From contig NC_019879.2 of the NCBI RefSeq assembly GCF_002234675.1, positions 24,857,855 through 24,921,854 of the forward strand: a stretch of 64,000 bases of DNA, read 5' to 3'. Below the pieces are notes generated by a model, which did not search any database, was not told the DNA's origin, and was given only the letters and a program-made list of their open reading frames with translations. The translations under genes and the position numbers were made by a program. Positions 1 to 12,024 of the stretch are shown one piece after another; position 1 is the stretch's first letter; every line of letters begins with the position of its first letter. The stretch is from Oryzias latipes (lineage: Eukaryota > Chordata > Actinopteri > Beloniformes > Adrianichthyidae).

Positions 1-372
1 GTCTTCTTTATGGTTTTTCATTGGAATTTTTTGGATTCACTTTTTTGTTGAGTAATATTGAAAATGTTTTTACCTTTTAATTCTAATAAAATGACTCAAC
101 ACCAAAATAACCAAATCTAATCTAATCTAATAAGATCTGATAAAGGATTTTTTTTGTTAATTCTAGAGATTTAGATGCCCAACTATTTAAAAGAAGAATT
201 AAAAAAGCAATTCCGTGAGGACAAAGATTCAAATCTAGGGAGAAATAAACATTTTCACACGCGACGACCTGCATTCTCTTAAAAAATTATACTTTTTCCA
301 CAATAAAAATTATGATGGAATTATTTTAGCTTATTTTGTGACTTCAAACCACATTTTATGAGCATGCAAACA

Positions 373-696
373 CAGGGGGCGGAGCTAAAACCCTTTATAT
401 GGGGGACGGTGAGGGGGCAGTAGACTTTGAAAGGGTGGCAAAAAACGAGAGTGGAAGGCAATTACAAATAAAAGAATCCACAATATGTATTTTACAGTTT
501 TATTATTAATGTTTTTATTTAATCAAAAAACATATAACTTTAGCTATTTTTGCCATGCTTTAAGAAGCCTGTGTTTATACATCCTTAATCTTGTCAGTAA
601 TGATGCCAATATTGACTTAAAAATTGATTGATTGACAAGTGTGGGGCAGAGTGTTTTTCTGGGGAGGACAGGTGCCCCTCTGTAGCTCCGCCCCTG
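373..696. mobile_element. hAT-type MITE
   Basis: A 324-bp element whose ends form a terminal inverted repeat (CAGGGGGCGGAGCTA at the left, TAGCTCCGCCCCTG at the right). It is flanked by an 8-bp direct repeat, TGCAAACA at 365-372 and TGTAAACA at 697-704, which match at 7 of 8 positions. An 8-bp duplication with CAG..CTG ends is typical of hAT transposons. There is no coding capacity, so it is a non-autonomous copy. The superfamily call is an inference from ends and duplication length. Confidence 0.8.
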
Positions 697-704
697 TGTA
701 AACA

Positions 705-1978
705 TGAAAAATAAAAGAACATAAAGTTTAAAAAAGGGAAAGTTGTCATTTTATAATGATAAAGTCGTGCTTTTTTTTAAGAAATAACATTGTACTTTCA
801 TGAAAAGAGGTTTTACATTTCATAGTAAAGCAGATTCAGTGAGATTAATAAGATCTAATCTATTATTTTAAGGTCAGCAGCATTACAGAAATAAGGAGCA
901 GAGGATACTAAAATATGAAATAGAAAGTTTTTACATTTACAAGACATTATGCGATCAGAACACACTGTATCATACTAATTTATGAATCTGTAAGGGGTAG
1001 TAATAAATACTATTTTCTTCCTCCCATCCTTTTTTCAAGCTGTTGTTATTTAAAAAAAAGTCTAAATATTATGTGAATTGGAAGATAATTACATTTATAT
1101 ATGAGGTAAATTGTACGTATGTTTGCATGTATGTGAATATATAAGTGTGTACTTATACCTACTAAATGTGGTTGTTTGCTACATTATGCTCAATACATGC
1201 TTTAATAACATCCCTTTTATTCAAGAATGTATTTCATGTAGTTAAATTTACTTTGATTGCCCAAATGACATTGTAGTTTAATCTTTTTTTTTCTTAGTGA
1301 TGTTTATAATGATTAGTTGATTAGTTATCAATGAAAGCTCTCACTTTCCCAGAACTCCTTTCCCGCAGTTTGAACCAATGAAAGAAATCTTTTAGAGTCT
1401 GACATTTCTTTTAAAGTTTAGTGGGTCGTCAGAGTTTGTCAAAACACAAACAAAAAAACAGACGGCTGAGAGACGAGCCATGAATTGTTCTCACTTGCAA
1501 AGGAGGAAGTGGAAGGTCAGCTTCCTCTGTGTGTAACACTGCTGGATGGAGAGGAGGACCGATGTACACACAATAGAGCGAAGAGGGAGGAGGCTGGAAG
1601 GAGGCATTAATTGAGGAAGGATGTGAGGGTTAATGTGAGGACCTGGAAGAAAGTTATTGAAGTTTAAGACAAGTGTTGTGGAGTTCACACGGCACTGTAG
1701 AGGAAAAGTTTGTGGACTCCTGTCGGTGGGTTTTCCTTGTCTTTGTGTGTTGCCACCTAAATCACACAACCTTCTACAATCTATGTTAAATTTATCCTTT
1801 CCTGCAGCAAACTTGGGCTCCAATTCATCATCAGATGTCAGAATGTATCAGATCTGAGGAAATTAACCAATAAAACTGTTTCTGTACAAAAAATTAGTAA
1901 ACAAAAATACACAAACTGAGAGAAAAACCCCTAAAGAAAACTGGATAAAAGGGATGAAGCCATTAAAAAATGCAAAAG

Positions 1979-1980
<2 letters not shown>
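705..1980. other. AT-rich stretch without recognised gene
   Basis: AT-rich single-copy-looking DNA. A purine-rich patch lies around 1500-1650. The short open frames here (up to 110 codons, minus strand) have no recognisable domain and no codon structure that would support them. Confidence 0.5.
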
Positions 1981-2288
<308 letters not shown>

Positions 2289-2307
2289 TATACGCCCCTC
2301 TCACCCT

Positions 2308-4395
2308 GGTTTTCTCCTCCAAGCTCGGGTCCTCTACCAGAGGCCTGGGAGCTTGAGGGTCCTGCGCAGTATCTTAGCTGTTCCTAGCACTGGGCTCTTC
2401 TGGACTGAGAGGTCTGAGGTCTTTCCAGGCATCTGTTGTAGCCACTCCTCCAGCTTGGGGGTTACTGCCCCGAGTGCTCCAATTACCACAGGCACCACTG
2501 TCACCTTCACTTTCCAGGCTTTCTCCAGTTCTTCTCTGAGTCCCTGGTATTTCTCCAGTTTCTCATGTTCCTTCTTCCTGATGTTCCCATGTGGCTTGGC
2601 ACTGCCACATCCACCACAACGGCTTTCCTCTGTTCTTTATCCACCATTACAATGTCTGGTTGGTTCGCCATTACCATTCTATCAGTCTGGATCTGGAAGT
2701 CCCACAGGATCTTTGCCCTTTCATTCTCTACCACCTTCGGAGGTGTTTCCCATTTTGACCTTGGGGTTTCCAGTCCATATACTGCATACATGTTCCTGTA
2801 TATAATTCCAGCACTTGATTGTGGCGCTCCATGTATGCTTTCCCTGCCAGCATCTTCCACCCTGCAGTTATGTGCTGGATTGTTTCAGGCACCTCTTTGC
2901 ACAGCCTACACCTTGGGTCTTGTCTGGTGTGGTAGATCTGAGCCTCTATCGCTCTGGCGCTCAGGGCTTGTTCCTGAGCTGCCAGGATGAGTCCTTCAGT
3001 GCTGTCCTGTAGGCCATCCCTTTTTAGCCATTGATAGGACTTCTTGATATCAGCCACTTCAGTTATGGTCTGGTGGTACATCCCATGCAAGGGTTTGTCC
3101 TCCCATGAAGATCTGTCCTCCAGCACTGTATCCTCTGCTCTCCATTGCCTGAGACATTCACTGAGCACACTGTCAGTTGGCACCTTGAGCTTGATGTATT
3201 CATGCATCTTGGATGTTTCATCCTGGATAGTGGCTTCTACGCTCACTAGTCCTCGGCCTCCTTCCTTGCGGCTAGCATACAGTCTCAGGGTGCTGGATTT
3301 GGGATGGAACCCTCCATGCATGGTGAGGAGCTTTTGTGTTTTAACATCCGTGGTCTGTATCTCTTCCTTTGGCCATCTTATTATTCCTGCAGGGTATCTG
3401 ATAACTGGCAGTGCGTAGCTATTGCCCGGGTCTTATTTTTGCCATTGAGCTGGCTTCTCAGGATTTGCCTTACTCGTTGGAGGTATTTAGCTGTCGCAGC
3501 TTTCCTTGTTGCCTGCTCCAGGTTGCCATTTGCCTGCGGAATTCCAAGGTACTTGTAACTGTCCTCGATGTCTGCTATTGTTCCTTCTGGGAGTGAGACC
3601 CCTCCTGTCTGGACTACCTTTCCTCTCTTTGTCACCATCCGGCTACATTTCTCGAGCCCGAATGACATCCCAATGTCAGTACTGTAGATCCTGGTGGTGT
3701 GAATCAGGGAGTCAATGTCACGCTCGCTCTTAGCATTTAGCTTGATGTCATCCTTATAGAGGAGGTGACTGATGTTGGCCCCATTTCTGAGTCGGTATCC
3801 ATAGCCAGTCTCGTTGATTATTTGGCTGAGGGGGTTCAGACCTATGCAGATCAGCAGTGGGGACAGAGCATCACCTTGGTATATCTCACATTTCATGGAC
3901 ACTTGTGCAAGTGGCTTCCCATTGGCTTCAAGGGTGGTTTTCCACAGCTTCATTGAGTTTCCTATGAAGGCTCTTAGAGTCCTGTTGATGTTGTGCAGCT
4001 CCAAGCATTCAGTGATCCACGTGTGTGTCAGTGAGTCATAGGCTTTCTTGTAATCAATCCAGGCTGTGCAGAGGTTGGTGTGTCGTGACCTGCAGTCTTG
4101 AGTGACTTTTCTGTCAACCAGGAGTTGGTGTTGGCTCCTCTGGAGTCTTTACCAATGCCCTTCTGTGTGTTGCTCATGTATTCATCCATGTGCCTATTTA
4201 TCTTGGTTGTAATCATGCCTGACATGAGCTTCCATGTTGTGGACAGACAGGTTATTGGCCGATAGTTGGATGGGACTGCACCCTTTGAGGGATCCTTCTG
4301 GATTAGGATCGTTCCCTTCCGTTAGCCATTCGGGGTGAGTCCCATCTCTTAGCAGCTGGTTCATTTGTGATGCCAGGTGCTCGTGGAGTGCTGTG
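2308..4395 (-). pseudogene. Decayed non-LTR retrotransposon (LINE) polyprotein with reverse transcriptase and C-terminal endonuclease
   Basis: On the minus strand, conserved pieces of a LINE polyprotein occur in order but in different frames. About 4330-4030 carries the RT region with NYRPITCL. 4004-3381 carries RT motifs GDALSPLL and the catalytic-box equivalent LLYKDDIKL. 3321-2728 carries a Cys/His-bearing region (CRLCKEVPETIQHITAGWK). 2860-2507 carries PDIVMVDKEQRKAVVVDVAVP-like sequence, as in restriction-enzyme-like endonuclease domains of R2/R4/Rex6-type elements. The protein end is at about 2335 (LKLPGLW then stop). Frame changes around 2507-2860, 3321-3381 and 4004-4028 show it is broken. 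The RT box has K where M is usual (YKDD). The 5' part is missing where an ATCT microsatellite begins at 4400. Assignment to a REL-endonuclease clade is from the C-terminal motif; the exact family is not certain. Confidence 0.8.
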
Positions 4396-4399
4396 AGTT

Positions 4400-4610
<211 letters not shown>

Positions 4611-4708
4611 TTCCACATTGAGAGATGGAATCTGAAGAAACATTCAGAAATCCTGTTGTATGATTTTTTTAAACAATTTATTTGTGTATTACTGTGACAG
4701 ATATATAA

Positions 4709-4880
4709 ATGCAAAAAATTAACGTAAATTACTTAAACTATTCTCTTTTTTAGCTGTTTACCTTCAAACAGCTAATATAAATTTTATTTATTTTTGTTTA
4801 TATTTTTTATACCCTAGTATAAAAAAAGGTAAACAGCTAAAAAAGAGAATAGTTTAAGTATTTACGTTAATTTTTTGCAT
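4709..4880. repeat. Long inverted repeat (palindromic MITE-like element)
   Basis: The arms 4709-4764 and 4827-4880 are nearly perfect reverse complements over about 55 bp, with a 62-bp AT-rich spacer. The outer ends read ATGCAAAAAATT and AATTTTTTGCAT. Such a structure could fold into one long hairpin. No clear target-site duplication is visible, so it may be a foldback MITE or a simple inverted duplication. Confidence 0.85.
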
Positions 4881-7100
4881 GTGACTTACGTATACGCGAG
4901 CATTTTAAGTACATCTGTACTTAAAGGGTTGACTAAGGTTTCACAGCTTCCAAAGCATTGGAGAAAACTGTGGGTGTGCACATCATTCAGGGCAGGAAGA
5001 GCTGTCTAAAAAGCAGGAGGTAGATTTCAAAGCAGGTTAACACCCTCTGTGTCTGCTGGGGGAACAGGCGGTCAGACAGGATGATTTCATGCCTACAGTT
5101 CAATCAGACGCCCAACACAATGTTATCTGCAGATAGGAGTGCTGGCACACACGGTCAGCCTTCCACCTCGTACGTTCAGCTGGCTTTTTCATACGGTTTC
5201 CTCACTTGAATGCAAACCAAAATCTCAAACAGTAGGAAAATCATAAAACTCTCTGATAAAATGTAAAAGACACTTTTGCCAGCCTAGTTCTGTCAGTGTA
5301 AGTGTTTGTGCTGTTAATATTGTTTGCATTTATTAGGTTGTCCAGTAGAGAGAATGCAGCAGCAGATCCTGATCATGTTTTTTGAGATGCACAGATGCCT
5401 TTATTTGTAATCTCAAAAAACAGGTTAAGGTTTATCTGTTCTCACATGCACTGTTTTTACTCTTGCAACATTGTGTTGAGTTTCCTGAAGCCCTCTCAAA
5501 TCTTGATAACCTTGCTTGGATCAGGGTGGAGTAGGAACCCCAGACCTTCACTGAAGGGCTTTTGTTTTCTTCTGTTCAACAACAAATAAACCAATAAAAG
5601 CTCATAGAATAAAAAATAACAATACTGACAATTCAGAGCCCACATGTGTCTTCTGATTTCAAAAATGCGTAGAATGGAGGCAAATATCTGATCAAAATAT
5701 TATTTTTAAATGTCCCTTTTTATGAAGATCTGGAATAACAGTAGAAATGATACAGAAAAAATATGACTGCAAAAAAAAGTGCAACTTCCCATTTCAAATG
5801 CGAATGGATTTTTTAAAATAGACAACATAAAAAATGTTTCTATGTTAATTATCAAACTTTTAAATAGAAAAATAAATAAATTATTAAATGGGAATATTTT
5901 CTAAGATGTTTATTATTAAAAAATTATTTCTGATATCTGTAACTTGGTTCATCTGAGACAAGGACTCTGACTTTGATCAAATAAAAAAAAAGTAATAAAA
6001 AAGTAAATATGAATAAATTAAAAATCCTTGAAGACATAAGAAACAGTCTTTTCTAATCCTTTCAATAAGCACTCCCATTTGTTCCCTGAAATGTGATTTA
6101 TTTTTAAACTTCCTGTTGATCATGTATTTTAAAAATTTCTTGAATATTGCATTTTTTTAAATGAAAATACACAGTTCATGTTAAAACTTGATCTGTTCCT
6201 AAATTCTGAAATAATGACCTGCTTACTGACATGATTAACATGTTCTTCATCTTTGTCATGTGATTTATTGATACTTATGGATTTTTTTAATTACTTAAAT
6301 CTGTGCTGGTAAAGTATAAATAACTGATCAGAGGTTAAGAACAAGATAATGATAATTTAGGTAAGAAAAAAACAAGATAAGCATAGGAGAGGTGGGATTA
6401 TATAAATTGGCTTCTTCCCATTCCATCTCTGTATAAATATACACAGAGATAAATGTTTCTGTTGTTTGTCTTGTTTTGTATTATTTTTGCTTTAAACAAA
6501 TGATTTCCAAATATACAGTGGTTATAATTGGATATAAAGAGGTTATAGTGCTTATAGAGATGTTATTTGAATGTAACGGAAACTTAATATGGTGCATTCA
6601 GTAGTAAAATGTATTCTGTTAAATAAATGTTAGTTTTGAATTATTTTAGCAGAATGTTTTGTTTGTTCCACATCTTCATTTAAATAATAGGCTTAAACTG
6701 ATACCAGTGTTCATCATGAAAACAACTTCAATTTATCATTCTGGCAGAATCTCTCAGGGCTGCAAAAGCTTGTTACTAGAGACACATGACTATTAATAAA
6801 TGATGATATAGTGACAATAATCCCTAACATGCAAATCCTAAACATCAGGTTTTATTTCACACCTCAAATCACACAATTCACTGTTGCTTCTCATTTCATT
6901 CTCTTTCTGACTCGCATAAAAGACATTAAGAACGGTTCAGTAACTGCTGACAATTAATTGGTCATTTTTATGTCAATATGTCAGTGTTTAGAAAGTAAAT
7001 GCATAAAAGGTTTGTCGCTTAAACTTTAGCTTAAGCTAAAATTAGAGACAACTTGGCACATTTCTTTTTGAAATAATTTAGAATTTCTGATATCAACAAA
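4881..7100. other. Non-coding stretch
   Basis: AT-rich sequence in which I recognise no gene, RNA or complete mobile element. The only open frame of note (5395-5589, 64 codons) has no recognisable features. Confidence 0.5.
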
Positions 7101-7109
7101 TCTCAGACT

Positions 7110-7655
7110 GTGATACACCAGTCAGGCCACAGGGGGGCAGTACAACAAGCTACCAAGTATCATTTTTTTTTTGTCTCAATGGACCTCATGGGCTGCCAAC
7201 ACATCAGCACTGGTCAAAAAGGTGCAGCAGCGGCTTCCCGTCCTTCAGCCTACCCCCATTTCCAGTCATCCCTTTGTTTACACTCTCTACCGCTAGCTCA
7301 CAGCCCCTGACGATCACAACATAACATTACTGGTGCAACAAAAATGGCGAGCAATATGTTGCTATCCGGTCGTACCGTTTTGATCTGGTCACCAGTTCAG
7401 AAAAGGAAGACATGGATGTGGATGCATTGGAATGGAGCAGGGAGCTTGTGACCCGCCAATTTTAGCACCTACGTTACTGCCACAAGCTTTATTCAACAGC
7501 ATTCTTTGTATGATTCCCAACAGTTTGAATAAAGAAACACTCAGAAATGCAATTTTAAGCTTAATTTCCTTTCTGTATGTTCTCCATCACGAGAAAAATG
7601 CCACAATAACATAATAAAAACACCACATTTTCGTTGAAGTGGGTCTTCAACGGTC
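7110..7655 (+). repeat. Dispersed repeat family, copy A
   Basis: This segment resembles 59515-59955 and the reverse complement of 39418-39755, and in part 23020-23130. Shared landmarks are AAAATGGCGAGCAATAT near the middle, ACTCAGAAATG, GTTCTCCATC, and the end GAAGTGGGTCTT. Copies are diverged and carry no protein. The ends are not sharply defined and the family is unnamed here; it behaves like an interspersed non-autonomous element. Confidence 0.7.
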
Positions 7656-9355
7656 AAAACCTGATCTCTTGGTTTATATAGGAATGCACAGGATCAAAGA
7701 CAAGCCAGCAGACATTTGAACATCAGAGTGAGGCAGCAAGGATGTGACTCTCCATGCAGACGGTGGGATGTGGTGCGAGCTGCTGCCCCAACAGCACAAG
7801 GAAGGGGAAGCCTTAAGCACAAATGCAGGTAGTGAGTCCAAACAGTCCGGTCTTCTCACCATTTAAACACACAGCTCTCTTTTGTAATCTTTGCAACAAT
7901 CGCTCTGTATTTAGCAAACTGTCGCACAATAACTGGTAAAAACAATTTACAGACCAACAAACTGGAATTGAGAGCATCAATTCTTCCTTCAAGATGACGC
8001 ATTTTTACTTCAGGCGCTCTAATTTCTATGCTTGTGAGAATTTTGGTTTGCGAGTTCCCGTTGTAAAGCTGTGTCTCCACTCTCTGAATGACCCCGTCCC
8101 GCAAGGGCATCGTCTGTGTGAGCAGCAGAGCTCATGAAGGACAGCGGCCTGGTCCAAACCCAATAAATCTGACCTCCCAAACACAAAGGTGGCAACAACT
8201 CAGCCCTCAGAAACACAATGCTATGGCCAGAGACCAGAAGGGACACAAGTTATGAGAACTGTGTGTTAATGTTAATGCGAAAAGGCTTTGCATGCTCCAT
8301 AATCATATATGAACTTAAATTTAAGCATGGAATTATTCGCATTGTGCAGCTTGATTGAAATTATTGTTATTTTTCCGTCTTATCAACAGCTTCCGGAGCA
8401 AGTGAGCTCTGAGTGTGTATGGAGGGGACGTCAGACTCTTTTGTGAAGTGCTTGGCAGTTTCTCACCACTTCAGGAAACAAACAGTTTGGTTCTCAAAGG
8501 AAATAAGAAACGACTTTAGAGGAATGTTCACGCTCAAAGGTGAGAAGAATTTCCTTAAACAAACGAGGGAGAAATATGTAGGCAAACGTCCATATGCAGC
8601 ATAAGTCACGCCAAACTGTTGACTCCACGGCAAAAAAAAAAAAAAAAACTGCAGAGGCAGTGGGTCAGCAAGACACAAAGAGAAACGATGAAACTCACAG
8701 ATATTGAGACACATATGCATGGATGTGTTTGCATAGTAAACAAAAATGATGTTTTGAAACTCCTGTGTGCCTGTCTTTAAGCATAAGCCTTAAGCCATTC
8801 AGGTCTCAGTGTGGTGCTGGGTCACAGGGCACTGCACCGCCCCCAGGTCATGCTATATCTGGGAAGGGCATCGCTGATACGTCTCTTTAGACCTGCAGTG
8901 AATGTGGCCTCTGTGTAGAGAGCACACAGCCAAAATTCATGTGCAAAGTTCATTTCATAGAAGATTAGAAGAAAAACCTAATCATGAAAACTAGATAATT
9001 AAGCATAGTTAAGTAGAATTGCATAGTTGGTACAGTAAAGATCTCATTTTTTTGTGCACAGATTGAATTGGACTGAATGCACTTCTTTGAGAAGTATAAC
9101 ATATACTTGATGTTTGGGGAGAAACGGGTACTTTTTATTCTCATTGCCAAAAAATAATGCAATTGATTATTTTTTGGCATTATCAAGGTGGTTAGCAATA
9201 TTCTTAACAGTTGTAAAAATAATGACTACCGGTACATGACTTATCTTTAACTGAAGGTTTTTAAGTACAATCATTTTAGTGAAACTATCCTCCGTCTCAT
9301 AGCACAAAAGCGGAAGCCATTGTCTTTTTATATAATTTGTCCATCAAATTGGTCC
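7656..9355. other. Non-coding stretch
   Basis: No gene recognised. It includes a short run of A at 8632-8647 and a 14-bp-stem hairpin at 9145-9179. Minus-strand open frames of 60-85 codons have no recognisable domains. Confidence 0.5.
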
Positions 9356-9359
9356 ATTT

Positions 9360-9612
9360 GATGGCTGCATGGTGGTGTGGTGGTCAGCACTCCATATGTG
9401 GGTTTTCTCCAGGCCCTCTAGTTTCCTCTCATTCTCCGAAATCAGGCTTCATGGCTTAGAAATACGAGCAGGAGTGAATGTGTGTGTGTGTGTTTGAGGT
9501 TGTATGTGCCTGCAACACTGGCGACCTGTTAGGGGTGTATTCCACCTTCTCCCAACAGTTGCTGTGAGGGCTCCAGCAACGCTACGAGCCCAAAAAGGAT
9601 ACAAAAAGTTCA
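9360..9612 (+). mobile_element. Degraded tRNA-derived SINE, + copy
   Basis: The order of landmarks (GGCTGCATGGTGGTGTGGTGGTC, GTTTTCTCC, GTGTGTGTGTGTGTTTGAGG, CTGGCGACCTGTTAGGGG, AGGGCTCCAGCAACGC, terminal ATAGATAGATGAACGG) follows that of the better copies at 62803-63177 and 45139-45503. It is heavily diverged. Confidence 0.55.
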
Positions 9613-9679
9613 GAAAATAGATAGATGAACGGATGCATCTGTTAGAACATTTTCTACTATAAATGTGGTTGTTTATCAA

Positions 9680-9950
9680 TCTATTCATTTTCTGAACCTG
9701 CTTTAGTCCCATTTGGTGGTCATATGGTTGGTTGGTGGAGCCAACCCAGAAACTGTTGGGTAAAGGTGGGGTACACACTGACCTGCACAGTCTGCCAGTT
9801 TATTACGGGGCAACAGAAACAAACAACCACACACACACACACACACACACCTAAAGGAAAATTTAGAGACACCAAGATACATCAGAAGTCAAAGCACCTG
9901 GAGAAAACCACACAGAAAGAACCCATCTGAGATTTGAACCCCAAAAATTA
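9680..9950 (-). mobile_element. Degraded tRNA-derived SINE, - copy
   Basis: Minus-oriented relict of the same SINE type as the preceding one. It starts with TTCATTTTCTGAACCTGC, has GGTGGGGTACACACTGACCTGC, an (AC)n run at about 9830-9851, AATTTAGAGACACC, GGAGAAAACC, and GATTTGAACCCC near the tRNA-like head. Together with 9360-9612 it forms an inverted, tail-to-tail pair. Confidence 0.55.
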
Positions 9951-9955
9951 AGACA

Positions 9956-10001
9956 ATAATAAATAAAGCCTTGATTTTAAAATCAAGGCTTTATTTATTA
10001 T
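9956..10001. repeat. Perfect 46-bp palindrome
   Basis: Two 23-bp arms are exact reverse complements with no loop, centred on GATTTT/AAAATC. It lies 12 bp before the piggyBac-like MITE at 10014. Confidence 0.9.
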
Positions 10002-10013
10002 GCAATAAAGTAA

Positions 10014-10905
10014 CCTTTGTGCTATCCTAGGCACTTTAACATTGGGAGTTGTATCATCTAGACCCACTAGACAGTGCGTTAAAACTTTTTTCTTCTATGA
10101 TTTGTGATCTTCACTGGTGTCCATGGATTACATGAAATCTTTCCACCTTTATCCACCTTTGTCATGGTAGGGAGAACACGTCAATGTAAAGGCCCGTACA
10201 CACCGGGACGAATATTCGCCAGGCGTTATTTGCCAGCGTTTTTCGCCACGTTTTTTGTGTTCACACCCAGGCGATTTTCGCTGACGATGAGCCGAGCGAA
10301 CATGCAATTTCATTCCCTGACATTAGATGGCGCTTAATGTAAACAGAAATACTCCTGTACACAAGGTGGCGCTGCGCAACTTTACGCTTCTTAAAGTCGC
10401 TTTTCCCTCAGAAGAAGAGAGCAAGTATTTACGCGCTTGTCAGAATCATACAAAGAAAACATGAATATTTCAAGCACCAGTAGCTCCAACTGGTGCTTGG
10501 TTCGGGGATATTTTAGAATGTCCGTCATTATTTCTTCGCGGCTGTGTAGATGCTACTTGGTGTCTATCTTCTTCGCTGGTATATGTGCTCAGCAAGGCAG
10601 TTTTGTGTCTGAGCGCCCCCAAGTTGTGTTTTACTGTAACTTCAGAAGCTCCAGACACGTGTGCAAAAGCGCCATTCTCATTGGTCGAATAGATTTCGAC
10701 GCGACGCGTCAAAAAAAAAAAACGAACCCGAGGCGTTTTTTTTTTTGACGTTGTGACGCGTGGCGTTTTTTCGCGTCGGTGTGCACACTCTTATTGGTGC
10801 ACTTTGTTTAGTCACGAGGCGTTAAACGTCGGCGAAAATCGCGCGCGAAATTCTTTCCGGTGTGTACGGGCCTTAAGGGTGGGGTCATCTAAGATAGCAC
10901 AAGGG
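10014..10905. mobile_element. piggyBac-like MITE, interrupted by another MITE
   Basis: The ends (CCTTTGTGCTATCCTAGG at the left, GATAGCACAAGGG at the right) and internal sequence match the reverse complement of the family at 18855-19059, 44360-44558 and 51519-51723. The right flank is TTAA (10906-10909); the left flank is GTAA. About 180 bp of left half and 29 bp of right half are separated by an inserted element at 10190-10873. The TTAA target and CCC..GGG ends are the basis for calling it piggyBac-like. No transposase is present. Confidence 0.85.
10190..10873. mobile_element. PIF/Harbinger-like MITE nested in the piggyBac-like MITE
   Basis: A 684-bp element with inverted ends AGGCCCGTACACACCGG and CCGGTGTGTACGGGCCT, flanked by the 3-bp duplication TAA at 10187-10189 and 10874-10876. 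Removing it restores the outer MITE sequence as seen in its other copies. A 3-bp TWA-type duplication with such ends suggests Harbinger. It is non-coding, with CG-rich inner repeats of the GGCG(A/T)..CGCC type near both ends. Confidence 0.82.
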
Positions 10906-11003
10906 TTAAAACAATTGACCATGTCAATAGTGGGTATTTAGCCATCATTTATTGCAATGACAGCTTAACAATGTGTCTAGTGCTCCTTTCTTGCCTCACG
11001 ATG

Positions 11004-11388
11004 CTATTCAGAGGCATTGTGTTCCACTCTTCCACAAGTGCTACATGCTGTTCTGCCAGGTGACTTGGAGGTGGGGGTACCATCATTCAGTCTCTGCTTC
11101 TGCTGGTCCCACACATGCTCCATGGGGCTCAGGTCAGTTGGCCGTTCCACATGAGGCACTCTGACTTCCTGTAGTCCTGCTGTAACAATTCTGGCACCAT
11201 GTGGTGGAGCATTATCATCCATGAACAGAACACTGGGGGTGTGCTGGTGGAGTTGGGGGAATGTTCTGTGATGTTTCTGAGGAAAGAACAATGCAGTAAC
11301 TGAACCATATACAATAATCAAATCAGTTTTATTCTGACTGTTGATACTTGCCCAGACTGTTGGTCCTCGTCCACCAAAGACAACCCTG
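11004..11388 (-). pseudogene. Tc1-like transposase, C-terminal part
   Basis: Minus-strand frame with GG and VWA motifs just inside the break (VVFGGRGPTVWAS), then VLFMDDNAPPHGAR (second catalytic Asp of the DDE/D triad) and LSPMEHVWDQQKQRL (third acidic residue region), as in Tc1/mariner DDE transposases. The N-terminal part lies at 17012-17483, on the far side of the inserted Gypsy element. The transposase would bind its element's ends and cut and paste the DNA in the nucleus, but this copy is inactive because it is split and frame-shifted. The terminal inverted repeats of this element were not found. Confidence 0.88.
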
Positions 11389-12024
11389 TGTCACGGTCCC
11401 TGTCAGCTCACCTCCCCCTCCCTCAGCTCCTGCACCTGCTCTGCTGATTGGAACCAGCTGACCTTCATCTCCTCATCACCCTGCCAGCCTTCTTAAGGGA
11501 TCTTCTCATCAGAATTCAGCGCCAGTTCGTTATACTCACTCCGGTGCTTATGTCTGGCCTTTTAGTATCTACCTTCTAAGCTAAGTTATTTGACTCACCA
11601 CGCTCTGCATTATCCTTCAGGTTCCCTCACCACTGGTCTCACTGGTTTCATCATCCTGAGCTCTCCACCGCGCCCCTCGCTGGTCCCGCCGTCCTCGGCA
11701 TCCACGTCCTGCCTCAAGCTGGTCCCGCCGTCCTCGGCGTCCACGTCCTGCCTCAAGCTGGTCCCGCCGTCCTCGGCGTCCACGTCCTGCCTCAAGCTGG
11801 TTCCGCCGTCCTCGGCGTCCACGTCCTGCCCCAAGCTGGTTCCGCCGTCCTCGGCGTCCACGCCTCGCCTTACGCCCGTCCCAAGAACTATAAGTCTCCA
11901 TCCGAAGAGGATTCGACCACAAAACTTTGTAAAAATAAACCTCTTCTAACCCACATCTCGGATTGTGAGTTACTTCCGGGTTTCAGCGTCTGGGTCAGTC
12001 ACGTCTACGACGTCAGCCATGACA
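11389..12024 (+). repeat. 5' LTR of the Gypsy element
   Basis: 636 bp, TGTCACGG..CATGACA. It contains five tandem copies of a 39-bp unit (about 11679-11870, core CCGCCGTCCTCGGCGTCCAC) and an AATAAA polyadenylation-type hexamer near 11933. The gag start codon ATG at 12019 lies within the last bases of the LTR. Confidence 0.97.

Noticed and set aside
2353..4041. Plus-strand frames over 2.3-4.0 kb
   Set aside because: Antisense to the minus-strand LINE polyprotein.
11610..11922. Antisense repeat frames in the LTRs (AEDGGTS, GRRGRR repeats)
   Set aside because: Result of the 39-bp tandem repeat; present identically in both LTRs.
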